A stretch of DNA of 64,000 nucleotides from Chrysopilus asiliformis (lineage: Eukaryota > Arthropoda > Insecta > Diptera > Rhagionidae): positions 52,322,231 through 52,386,230 of the forward strand of contig OZ035962.1 in NCBI GenBank assembly GCA_964034945.1, written 5' to 3'. Below the pieces are notes generated by a model. That model had not been told where the DNA came from and did not search any database. It saw only the letters and a list, made by a program, of their open reading frames with translations. The position numbers and the translations under genes are program-made. Below are positions 51,610-60,954 of this stretch, one piece after another (position 1 is the stretch's first letter; every line of letters begins with the position of its first letter).

Positions 51610-51825
51610 AGCTGCGTTCCCGATCCATGAAAACCCTACTGCGAATCTCAGATATTTTGTATCTCTGTTGATTGAGAAATTATTCTCATATTTACAATTT
51701 TCAAATTGTGTGCGCTCTGTAATTGTGAGGTTATATTTTACTAGTAATCATCCAAAACAGCGTTCCCGAGAAAAGTTGCTGGTCAGTACTGCGCAGTAGT
51801 TTTTACATGGGTCGGGAACGCAGCT
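51610..51825. mobile_element. 216-bp TIR element in the integrase remnant
   Basis: The ends AGCTGCGTTCCCGATCCATG and CATGGGTCGGGAACGCAGCT are inverse copies with one mismatch, extending to TACTGCG inside. ATT flanks both sides (51607-51609 and 51826-51828), a possible 3-bp duplication. No coding capacity. Confidence 0.75.
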
Positions 51826-51844
51826 ATTGAGAAATTTAGACTTA

Positions 51845-52324
51845 CACAGGGACTACATTGACTTTTATTTCTGGTATACCAGCTGGTAAGCCTTTTAGTC
51901 GCAATCTGTCAAATTTGTTTGGTGGGCAAATTCTGGTAAAACAGTTCAGTAGGCGAAATGTCAGTGAGCAGGAAACAACAAATTATGCTTGCCAAAATAT
52001 TGGCTTTAAAACGTCTGGAAAAGAACACATCTACCCTTTTCCCTCTCAAATCGACTCTATTGTAATATCTAGTATGTGTATTCCATTCAAAATTCCTTTT
52101 TTCGTAAAATAATGATAAGCTCCCATATATTTTTTCTCGAAAATTTAGTTTCCGCCATTTTAATTTGGTTGCCCGTCAAAATCTGGTATACCAGCGCTGT
52201 CTATGAAAATGGTATACCAGCACTGTCTTACCAGAAAAACTGGTAAACCAGATTGGTCCACACTGGCTTTTTAGCAAACAGTTTTGCTGGTACACCAGAA
52301 ATAAAAGTCAATGTAGTCCCTGTG
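51845..52324. mobile_element. 480-bp PIF/Harbinger-type MITE
   Basis: Inverse ends of about 39 bp start CACAGGGACTACATTGACTT. The 3-bp duplication TTA (51842-51844 and 52325-52327) fits PIF/Harbinger. The interior carries several CTGGTATACCAG palindromic words. Confidence 0.82.
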
Positions 52325-52440
52325 TTAACATTAATTCAAAAAATTCATAGGGCAGTTCAAAACTATAATAATAGATATCATTCCACAATTAAAATGACTC
52401 CAGAAGAAGCTAACTCTACACTAACTCTACAAGCCTAGTT

Positions 52441-54535
52441 AATAGAATAGAACAACAAAAAGAAAAGCGAACCAACAAATTAAATCAGGATAGGGAAAGT
52501 TACATTGAAAATAGAAGAGTAATCCCAGTAAAAAATTACAAACGAAATTATTACAAAAATGAACCTAGATATAGACTTAAAGAATTAAGTAGAGAACACC
52601 CAATAAACGTAAAACGACCTCGACTATTTACAGACGATAACATTAGCATTTCTAACACTCATGACACTGACAGTACTGCAACCAACCCAAGCCACACTGA
52701 CAATCAACCAACTAACAACAGATAACGGATACACAGTTATTAATATGGGACAGACAGAAATAATTGACGAAACGAAAACAATCCTTCATATTATAAACAT
52801 CATATTATAAACATTAAAGAAACAATCGGTTTATTCGAAGAAAATGCCAAAAGATTAAAAACGAATTCGGACCCAATAATTAGGAAAGAAATTGAAACAC
52901 TTTACGCAAAGGTATCAACGATAGAATCAGGCAAAACAGTAAAGCGCGCTACAGACACGCGATCAAGTCCGCCGACTTGATCACAGATCGGTTGGCAGAT
53001 ATCACTACACACGTTAAAATCAACTCGAGAGATATCTGCAGAGACATCAGTTAAATTTTGTTTCTGTAGGGATCACATCGCAGCTTTCAGAATAATGAAT
53101 GCAGAAGAAATTTTTTGGTTAAGTTAAAAAGACGATGATGAAAAAAGTATACAGCACTGCTAATTGCAAATATCTAAATCCGAAAACAATCTTCTCTCTC
53201 CCGATGTAACCTCTCGAAATTTAATTTTGGTATGATATCTGCTAACATGTTGGCAGACTTCGCTACAGATGCATTAAATAATGACAAACTGGTTTGCCGA
53301 CTTCTAACCACGCCCCCAAATATCAAAAAGTTTTGATATTTCGCAGACCAGACCACCGACCTGCCTACAGACAGCTTATTTTGTATGTCTGCCGACCGGT
53401 CTGTGATCAAGTCGGCGGACTTGATCGCGTGTCTGTAGCGCGCTTAAGACAAAAAAGAGGACTAATAAATATGGGTGGACATTTTCAAAACTGGCTTTTT
53501 GGTACCATGGACGATAACGACCGATAACAAATAGCAGAACAACTGAAAATAACAGAAGAAAATATTATTAATGTAGCAAATAATTTAAACAAACAAATTG
53601 AAATAAACTCTAATTTTGATCAAAATATCCAATATGTAAAAGAAATAATAGAATCAAATAGAAATCAAATAAATAAAATATACCAAGATTTAACAGAAAA
53701 TTAGAGAAGATTGATTTTACAACAACTAAAACTAGAGCAAATTATCAAACTAAAAATTTTAGAAGAAAAAATAAATCAAATCATTGAAAATATTGTATTA
53801 ACAAAACACGGTCTAGTAAATCCTAATTTGTTAACAACAACGGAAATAAAGGAAACAGACCTGGACTTTTATAAATTAAAAAATATTAAAGTAGGAATGT
53901 TAAAACATAAAAATGACACAATAATAATTGCAATAAAAATTCCAAGTACTTATCAAAGAGTAGATTTACAATTAATTACAGCTATACCAAATAAAGAAAA
54001 GATGGAAATAATAATGGATGATGAATATGTAATCGAAACTAACAATACTAGATACAAATTCACAAACAACATTCAATATTTTAAAGATCTTAAAGCAAGC
54101 GAAAATTGTATTTCTAACAAAAATTGTAAACTAAATGAAAATAATAGAACAGAAATTAAAATTATAGACGAAAGCACAATAATTTGCAAAAATATGAATA
54201 ACGAAGAAATAATTAATAATTGTGACGACAGGAAAATTAAATTAAACGGGAATTTTTTAATAGTAATCAATAATTGTACGATTAGAATATTAAACGAAAC
54301 ATTTAGCAATAAGAACATACAATTTAAAGAAAGATTCCTATATTACGAAAATGAAAAATATAATTTTACGAAATTACCTAATTTTGAAGAGATAAAAATT
54401 AATAACATTGAGAATTTAAAACATCTTAAGATATTAAAATGGCATAAGAATGTCAATTATGTAATTAGTTCAACAGTCATCCTGGCGATAATTTGCATTA
54501 CAATAATTATTATTATTGAAACAACAAATTAAAAA
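52441..54535 (+). pseudogene. Errantivirus-like envelope remnant
   Basis: Env-like coding resumes near 52.70 kb in several frames, with stops. It continues after the MITE at 53.44 kb with the short motif GLINMGG, reminiscent of the region after the cleavage site in errantiviral and baculovirus F proteins. The longest open part (53711-54532) has TKHGLVNPNLL, several sequons and a C-terminal membrane anchor (about 54465-54525). Frame breaks and the MITE make it inactive. I give positions only. Confidence 0.75.
52943..53444. mobile_element. 502-bp MITE of the PIF/Harbinger element at 55.26-58.16 kb
   Basis: The ends AGCGCGCTACAGACACGCGA and the following GTCCGCCGACTTGATCACAG match those of the autonomous element. 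The 3-bp duplication is TAA (52940-52942 and 53445-53447). The interior also shares sequence with it near both ends (for example GGGGGCGTGGTTAGAAGTCGG, quoted in part, in inverse orientation). It has no coding capacity, so it depends on transposase supplied in trans. Confidence 0.92.
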
Positions 54536-54609
54536 TTTCAATAGGAAGTCCTGATTTTGACATTTTCAAACGGAAGAAAATTCAGGAGAATTTCGATCTA
54601 AAGGGGGGA

Positions 54610-54837
54610 GAAGTTACATACCCGCTTCCGCCAGACAGTAACTTATCAAAATCCCTTAACCCAATTTTCCCATAATTCACCCATATAAAATTTTCCCACA
54701 AAACCTTATCTGAAAAAGACGCAAACGTAGCATTCCTTAAAATATTCCCAGACTTTGGAAAACGCGAAATCAAAAGACGTAAACGTTGCATTAGTCGAAA
54801 CAAATAGATCAGATGACCGTTGAACAGGTAAAATAAG
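54610..54837 (+). repeat. Probable 3' LTR of the Gypsy remnant
   Basis: It follows the polypurine tract and starts AGTTACATACCC, like errantivirus LTRs beginning AGTTA. The right limit is uncertain because no partner copy is present; the G-rich repeat starts at 54838. Confidence 0.45.
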
Positions 54838-54986
54838 GGGTGCCGGTCAATTCATCGTAAACAATTTATCGTGGGAGGATGGGAAGGGGGAGGGGGGGGG
54901 GGGGTGGTGGGAGTGGGTAGGGGGAAGGGGAAGGGGGAAGGGGGAGGGGGAAGGGGAGGGGGAGGGGATAAATTAATGATGTCTCG

Positions 54987-55034
<48 letters not shown>

Positions 55035-55141
55035 CGTAAGACAATTTATGGGGAGGGGGAAGGGGGAGGGGGAAGGGGGAGGGGAAGGGGAGGGGGAAGG
55101 GGAGGGGGAGGGGGATAAATTAATGATGTCTCGTCACACAT

Positions 55142-55177
<36 letters not shown>

Positions 55178-55259
55178 CGTAAGACAATTTATCGTAAGGA
55201 ATATTATTCCCGGGCGCCCGAATTTGTAAAAATAATATTCCTTACGATAACTTGTCTTA
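54838..55259. repeat. G-rich minisatellite, CA/TA microsatellites and a hairpin
   Basis: Two copies of a block run: purine GGGGGAAGG tract, then GATAAATTAATGATGTCTCG, (AC)n, (TA)n and TCGTAAGACAATTTAT. A perfect inverted pair follows, TTATCGTAAGGAATATTATT (55188-55207) with its inverse (55231-55250). The same TTTACGATAAATTG phrase appears at 15.88 kb and in the 58.16-58.33 kb repeat. Open frames here are low-complexity artefacts. Confidence 0.8.
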
Positions 55260-55672
55260 AGCGCACTACAGACACGCGATCAAGTCCGCCGACTTGATCA
55301 CAGACCGGTCGGCAGACATACAAAATAAGCCGTCTGTAGGCATGTCTGCGGTCTGCCAATAGGTCTGTTGTCAGGTCGGTGGTCTGGTCTGCGAAATATC
55401 AAAACTTTTTGATATTTGGGGGCGTGGTTAGAAGTCGGCAAACCAGTTTGTCATTATTTAATGCATCTGTAGCGAAGTCTGCCAACCTGTTAGCAGATAT
55501 CATTTAAAAAATTTGAATTGCAGTGTCTACATCGGCAGAGGAAAACTTGTGTTCGGATTACGATTTTAATTATCTGTACTTTACTAGTGAATTGGAATTT
55601 GAGTGAGTTTATTTATTTAATACTGTTTTTTAAAATTATATTTTCTACAAATATTTTGTTGGTTTTTTAAGC

Positions 55673-56569
55673 ATGGCTACGATTCCTCAGAATCAGTTTT
55701 GGAATGACTTTTTTGATCTATTCGAAAGCTTCCCAGTTTTGTGGAAGGTAAAATCCAATTTATATAAAAATAAACAAGAAAAAACTAGAGCTTGGGGCGA
55801 TTTGCTTATAAAATATAAAGAAGTAGAGCCTTCTGCAACCCTAGAAGATATTAAAAAGAAAATAGCGAATATCCGCACCGTTTTCCGAAGGGAATTCAAA
55901 AAACGAGAAAAAAGTACGAAGTCGGGAGCTGGAGCGGAGGAAGAATATGTTCCAAATTTATGGTATTTTGACAGATTACTGTTTCTGAAAGATCATGAAT
56001 TCCAAACAGCTGGAACATCGAGTATCAGTATTGACGAAGGAGACAGTAGCCTATTGAATTCTGCGGAAGAGGATATCGAACATGCCGAGGTAAGTTTACA
56101 TTTAATTTTTTAAACAAATTTAGAACTGAATAATCTCTTATTAATGAATTTCATATTACAGGAAGCAGTAGAATCACCAGTATGCCAAAAAAAGAAAAGA
56201 AAAACTATAGGTAGTCGCTTGGACCGAAAAAATGACATTTTAAAGTCAGCTGTGGACCACTTAAAAAATGTGTCCAATGCTAGAACGCCAAGGGATGATG
56301 CTGCCGTTTTCGGAGAAGGATGGTCGTGCCTATATAGAAGCTTATCTGGGGAGCAAAAAATTTATGCGAAGAGACTAGTGGACGAAGTATTCACACTAGG
56401 GCAACTACAAAAGCTCAATATAAATTCAAGGGTTCTAACTACACCTATATCTACGCCCACAGGAACGCCAGTATTTTTATATCCTTCATCTGATGAAATA
56501 GACTCGTCTTCAACTTCATTTTCGCATAGTTCAATGTCCGCAGAACCAGCCAATTCAGTACAACAATGA
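55673..56569 (+). CDS. MADF/BESS-type DNA-binding protein of the Harbinger element
   Basis: Two exons, 55673-56089 and 56162-56569, join in phase 0 across a 72-bp intron (GTAAGT...TTACAG), giving 274 residues. The N-terminal MADF/Myb-like domain (about 10-105) has FWNDFFDLFESFPVLW and VEPSATLEDIKKKIANIR stretches. The C-terminal part has a BESS-like helix (SLSGEQKIYAKRLVDEVFTL, about 200-225). In PIF/Harbinger systems this second protein binds DNA and helps bring the transposase to the ends and into the nucleus. It is convergent with the transposase gene. The start is the first ATG of the frame. Confidence 0.88.
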
Positions 56570-56638
56570 CGCATCCCAGTACAATATAATGCAGAAGAAA
56601 GAAACGATCATGTACATTACGTCAATGTTCACCAATTA

Positions 56639-58009
56639 TTAAATGATAAAGAATTCAGTTATTAAAGAAAATTTATTAACAGAATAATTATAATTGTTTT
56701 TTTTAATATAAAAATCCTGCCATGGGACCGCACCCACTCCGTTAAAATAATCGCAAAAAATTTGTCTAACGTTTTTGGCCAATGCAGTGGGATTGCGGTT
56801 ACACGATGCTTGCAGCCCATTTAATTGATCTTCTGCTCTCCATTGAGCCGGTGTGATGTTTCCGCTATTTGTATCTTCGAGATCAACACTTCCTGCTAAA
56901 TAGTAGCCACGATTTTTATGAATTAAAAAATTATGGATATAACAGCACGCCAAAACAATTTTGGTAACTTTGCCTGGATCTAGATTAATTGGTTTTTTCA
57001 AAATTTTAAATCTGGAAACCAAAATCCCAAACGCATTTTCGACAATTCTTCTGGCACGGGACAATCTATAGTTGAAAATTATTTCTTTGTCGCTTAAATG
57101 ACCATGCTTAAATGGCTTTAATAAATGTTTTGATAGGCTGAAAGCATCGTCTCCTACAAAAACGAGTGGTGTAACTTCACTTGAATTAGGTAGTGTCGAA
57201 TATTCGGGAATATTAAGTGAACCTTTCTGAAGTTTTTCATTAAATTTGGAATTGATAAAAACTCCTCCATCCGAAACTCTTCCATTAGCGCCACACTCAA
57301 CCATAATAAACTCATAGTTAGCGTCAACTATTGCAAGTAAAACAATACTAAATGTCTTTTTATAATTATAATAATAAGAACCGCTTCCAGGTGGTTTTGT
57401 GATGGAGATATGTTTCCCATCTATGGCGCCAATGCAATTTGGAAAATTCCACTTTATTTCAAAATTTCTTGACACTGATAGCCATTCTTCTCGACACTTG
57501 GGAACCTGGAAAATTTAGGAATCATTTATTTTTCACATATAATAGCAATATAAATATTGTAAACATACTTTTATTAAACCTTTCAGAACATTTATAATAG
57601 CACTACACGTGTCCATAACAATATATCCCAAACTTTGTGGCGATATTGCGGTTAAAAATTTTAGATCTTCGTAATCTTGTCCTGAAGCTAAAAAACGCAG
57701 AGTGGCAGACAATTTTTCATTCGGTGTAATTGCATCTCGCATCACAGTATCCCTTTTTTCGATGAAAGGGGTCACCAATTTTAGTAGCTCGTTGTAGGCA
57801 TTTATATCCATTCTTAAAAAATTTTTAAAATCGGCTGGTTCATTTTGCACCAAACTACGCAGCAATCTGGTATGGGTATATGTTTTTCGATCCCGGAACC
57901 AAGTCTTCATCCATTTCCTTTTACTTTTTTTAAAAAGTAAACTTTCCTCATCCTCATCTGTACATTCGCTTATAATTACACTTAACAGAAAACATTCTTC
58001 TGCACTCAT
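56639..58009 (-). CDS. PIF/Harbinger DDE transposase, two exons
   Basis: Exon 1 (58009-57569) and exon 2 (57505-56639) join in phase 0 across a 63-bp intron (GTATGT...TTCCAG), giving about 435 residues. Exon 1 holds the N-terminal helical region (TWFRDRKTYTHTRLLRSL; NEKLSATLRFLASGQDYEDL). Exon 2 holds the nuclease: CIGAIDGKH (first Asp), VFVGDDAF (second Asp) and RRIVENAFG (Glu), with YYNYKKTFSIVLLAIVDAN between. All three acidic residues are present. The enzyme cuts and inserts the element at TWA sites. It could also mobilise the MITE at 52943-53444. Confidence 0.93.
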
Positions 58010-58161
58010 TGCTTATAAAGCTGAGACGTGACTCCTACGGAAACAAAATTCAACTGATGTCTCTGCAGATATCCTTCGAGTTGATTTTAACGTCTGTAGT
58101 GATATCTGCCGACCGGTCTGTGATCAAGTCGGCGGACTTGATCGCGTGTCTGTAGCGCGCT

Positions 58162-58335
58162 TTACGATAAATTGTTCTTACGATAAATTGTCTTACGATA
58201 AATTGTTCTTACGATAAATTGTCTTACGATAAATTGTTCTTACGATAAATTGTTCTTACGATAAATTGTTTTACGATAAATTGTTCACGAAAAATTGTTT
58301 TACGATAAATTGTTCACGATAAATTGTCCGCGAAT
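58162..58335. repeat. Short-period repeat, ACGATAAATTGT units
   Basis: About a dozen imperfect copies of TTACGATAAATTGTTC or TTACGATAAATTGTC with 14-17 bp spacing. The Harbinger inserted within this repeat: its left flank (55243-55259) carries the same TTACGATAA..TTGTC word. Confidence 0.85.
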
Positions 58336-58490
58336 CTAAAATAAGTTATCATAAGAATTCTTAGTTTAGTTTAAAAGTTAGAGTCAGAACGACTGGATTG
58401 TAATTTAGTGATTATAATAAAGTGAATAAAATAAAATAAAAACTGTTTTTTTTGTGTTTGGTATAAACCAAATATTTATCTTATATGTAC

Positions 58491-58868
58491 TTACTGTCTA
58501 GGTTCCAATGAGTCCTTCAAAAATAGGAAATTTTTAAAGTATTTATATTGTTTTTTGTCAAAATCTGGTGCCTCTTGACCACTTGCTCCCTTGATTTTTT
58601 TTATGCTTCTTTGGAAATGGTCCCTTAGTGACTTCCATGCCATTTTACAAGTTTTGTCTAAATTCAAACCATTATAAAACCAAAATTTATTAAATTTATT
58701 GATAACATTACCGTCAGAATTTATTTCCTTCGCAACTTCAAGCCACACACCATCTCTCCACTCGTTGTTTTTATAGAATTTGCTCCGTTTATCAAATATT
58801 CCGGGTTTATTTTTCACTAAATCAATCATTTTGTCCAATTTCTCGCTCGATAATTTCAGCATTTTCAT
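58491..58868 (-). CDS. MADF-domain protein, 125 residues
   Basis: The product has the MADF layout: LDKMIDLVKNKPGIFD at the start, WLEVAKEINSDGN in the middle, then a CKMAWKSLRDHFQRSIKKIKG stretch (quoted in part). It is short and lacks a BESS motif. The next exon may be missing, or a splice may follow near 58491. It reads away from a 165-bp palindrome 25 bp upstream, which could be a transposon end. It may be the second gene of another Harbinger-type element, or a host gene. I cannot decide between them. Confidence 0.65.
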   Translation of the reverse strand: MKMLKLSSEKLDKMIDLVKNKPGIFDKRSKFYKNNEWRDGVWLEVAKEINSDGNVINKFNKFWFYNGLNLDKTCKMAWKSLRDHFQRSIKKIKGASGQEAPDFDKKQYKYFKNFLFLKDSLEPRQ

Positions 58869-58892
58869 AAAATTGCCAATTTTTCACCAAAA

Positions 58893-59057
58893 GACCCCGT
58901 TCACATTGGTTGAAATAGTCCGCCTAATTCTGACAGAAACTGGCAACATTAGGGCAAGGTGAGGAAGTGGGACTGAGCCCCACTTCCTCACATTGCCCTA
59001 ATGTTGCCAGTTTCTGTCAGAATTAGGCGGACTATTTCAACCAATGTGAACGGGGTC
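58893..59057. repeat. 165-bp near-perfect palindrome
   Basis: The arms of about 78 bp start with GACCCCGTTCACATTGGTTG and end inside with GTGAGGAAGTGGG; the other arm is the inverse. The centre is only a few bases. It is either a complete foldback MITE or two transposon ends joined head to head. Confidence 0.85.
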
Positions 59058-59389
59058 AAAGAGAGCAACTCAAACACAATTAACCTAACCAAACAATTCA
59101 ACTGTCATTCGAAGTCGTCGCGACAAAAATTCAATTTTTCAAACTTTGGTGGCGTTGTGGTGTCGCTGTCGTCGCAATGTAATCAATCCAATACAAAAGC
59201 ATACAATGAAAATTACTTTGACAACTCCGACGACTCTCGTCGACGTCTCGTGTCGCATTGTCATCGCAATGTAATTCAGACTTTAGGGTCAATTAGAATG
59301 GACGGCAGTAACAGCAAATAAGAATGCTGCTGTGTGAATTGCATTGAATTGATGATAGCGAGAATTTTGCATTTTTATACACTTTCTAT
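59058..59389. other. No gene seen
   Basis: Unremarkable sequence with several GTCGTCG and TCGTCGACG words. A short open frame crossing the palindrome edge has no support. Confidence 0.4.
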
Positions 59390-59684
59390 GGCCTACCCTA
59401 CACGCGGCAACTTTAAGCGGCGACTTTTCCTAAGTATAGGCGCAAGAAGTGAGGGAAGCGGTGGCTAATGTCGCCAGTTCCGAAAGTAGAAACAAGGCGA
59501 CAAAATACGCACACAAGCACAAAATCACAAAGGACGGGTTCGTTCTTCACACAACTTCACACACACATGAAACACTCACTGTGTAATATACAGAAGTCTC
59601 CGGCAACTTGTCTCCGCGTGTAGCACAAACGAGCAACTTTTTGTATCGAGTATCGGTTTAAAGTTGCCGCGTGTAATGTAGGCC
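59390..59684. mobile_element. 295-bp TIR element (MITE)
   Basis: The ends GGCCTACCCTACACGCGGCA and (inverted) GGCCTACATTACACGCGGCA continue with ACTTTAA. TAT flanks both sides (59387-59389 and 59685-59687), a possible 3-bp duplication. A second inner pair (GGCGAC/GCAACTTG types) is looser. No coding capacity. Confidence 0.75.
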
Positions 59685-59698
59685 TATTAAGTTGGATT

Positions 59699-60814
59699 GT
59701 CGCGACCCATGAATCAAATACAACAGATTGCGCAAAGACGAGTTTCATTTTGGTAAACTTCTGCGCATGACGTCACAAGAGCGTACTGAAATGTCATTGA
59801 TATGAGATTTGTTCAGTTTTCGCCTAAAAACTGGAATTTATTCTGTTTGCTGCAATATAAATATTATTTATTTTTATAAATAGTAAAAAAATAGTCAAAC
59901 AACAACCATGCCTGTGAATTTTTACTACACTTTGTGAAAATAAATGAAACATAGCTAAAATTTTTTTATTTTTCCTTTTTTCTTGTAGTTAAATGTTCAC
60001 AGAGTTCTTTATTCAATTTACGTATACGAAAATAAATACATCCTCGATGTAAAAAAAATTTTTTTTTACTTTAATATCACAATTATCTAAAGATTCAGAC
60101 AGTGTTTCAGACATGATTAATCCATGAATAAGTTGTGTCCTCCAGCGGATTAACACTGCAGCATTGATTTCTTCGTCATGCAAAGGCTCCTCGTTTTGTT
60201 GTAATAAATCAGCAACTAATTGTTTTGACTGCTTTTCAGCCATCCTGACCGACTTGAAGTTGCAACAGTTTCGGAAATGCTAAATAAAGTTGGAATAGCA
60301 TTTGCCTTCAATTTTCGATGATGTACAAAGCCTGTAAAAGATAAACATTACTTAGAGTTTTGCTATTTACTGATATCTTACCCATTTCATACTGCATATT
60401 ATTTCCGAAGCAATCAGGTACAAAATGTAGGCTACAAATTCTCGCAGTTTTTATATTAAATGTATCCTTTCTTTTACAGAAGTTCGTTTATTTCCTCAAT
60501 AAAAGTTTGTCCTTGGGAAATGTTTGGAAGCTCGTCTTTTCACTGCCTTTCTTTTCGTTGTTGCACACGGGACAAACACCCATTTCAATGTCTTAAATAT
60601 TAAACACTTAGTTCTTGAGGTTAGTTTTGATATTACAGCACTTTTAACTACTTTTCAAACACTTAAAACTGAAATAAAACCACAAATTCTAACTTTTCCA
60701 TATACTTATTAAACATCTACGCGCAGCTGACGTCACAATCTCTTGACAGCAAAAATCCAACATGGCGGACCTGCGCAATGCGCAATCTGTTTGTGTTTGA
60801 TTCATGGTCGCGAC
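59699..60814. mobile_element. TIR element carrying a broken THAP gene
   Basis: The ends GTCGCGACCCATGAATCAAA and (inverted) GGTCGCGACCATGAATCAAA continue with ACAGATTGCGCA. Both subterminal regions hold a TGACGTCA palindrome. The interior contains a THAP-type zinc-finger frame on the minus strand. No transposase core is present. The target duplication is not clear. Confidence 0.75.
60216..60583 (-). pseudogene. THAP-type zinc-finger remnant, two exons
   Basis: Exon 1 (60583-60382) has CPVCNN, then SFQTFPKDK and ARICSLHFVPDCF, the spacing and words of a C2CH THAP finger. A donor (GGTAAGA) and acceptor (TTTACAG) remove 50 bases. Exon 2 (60331-60216) then supplies HHRKLKANAIPTLF, equivalent to the AVPTIF box that closes the domain. 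A TAA at 60490-60488 interrupts exon 1 near the position of the conserved Trp. The frame ends soon after the domain, so no catalytic part remains. THAP fingers bind transposon ends in P-like and related elements. Confidence 0.75.
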
Positions 60815-60954
60815 CTATGTGGCTTGGCTACCTATGTGTTATCTCTGGAATTTTTGGAACCTTATATCTCCGAAACTATGCAACCTAGGAAGATGAAATT
60901 TTGTCACCTTGCGTAGTTCCGGTGACAGTTCAATATTTTTACTACTCCATCCTT
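60815..60954. other. Lead-in to satellite array, no gene
   Basis: Contains ATATCTCCGAAACTATGCAAC and GATGAAATTTTGTCACC phrases typical of dispersed repeats; a single-copy edge of the array-bearing element. Confidence 0.4.

Larger units (their letters stand above)
49972..52440 (+). pseudogene. Errantivirus-like pol remnant (RT end, RNase H, integrase)
   Basis: [11 protein letters not shown] and [12 protein letters not shown] in two frames. RNase [16 protein letters not shown] and [17 protein letters not shown], then a small AT palindrome (50549-50588) and frame changes. Integrase: ILHTDIF, a shifted IADNEFKS (second catalytic Asp) and HTGNSDLERFHSTLQ (Glu). The C-terminal piece (NNRYHSTIKMTPEEA) lies beyond two inserted TIR elements. 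Multiple frameshifts and stops make it non-functional. Confidence 0.85.
49972..54837 (+). mobile_element. 5'-truncated errantivirus-like Gypsy remnant
   Basis: It begins in the middle of the RT (YLDDILIFS) directly after the BEL LTR, then RNase H, integrase and env parts follow in order. The polypurine tract AAAGGGGGGAGA is at about 54600-54609 and the 3' LTR starts near 54610 (AGTTAC...). Many frameshifts are present. Three small TIR elements are inserted: 51610-51825, 51845-52324 and 52943-53444. Confidence 0.85.
55260..58161. mobile_element. Complete PIF/Harbinger transposon, 2902 bp
   Basis: The ends AGCGCACTACAGACACGCGA and (inverted) AGCGCGCTACAGACACGCGA continue with GTCCGCCGACTTGATCACAG on both sides. 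The target duplication is TTA (55257-55259 and 58162-58164). It carries the two usual convergent genes: a MADF/BESS protein (plus strand) and a DDE transposase (minus strand). Both open cleanly after removing one short intron each. It looks potentially autonomous. Confidence 0.95.

Noticed and set aside
54871..55182. Gly/Glu-rich and Thr/His-rich open frame of 103 codons
   Set aside because: It is the translation of G-rich, (AC)n and (TA)n simple repeats.
59001..59321. 106-codon frame beginning in the palindrome
   Set aside because: Its start lies in the palindrome arm and the composition is low-complexity Ser/Asn; no homology recognised.
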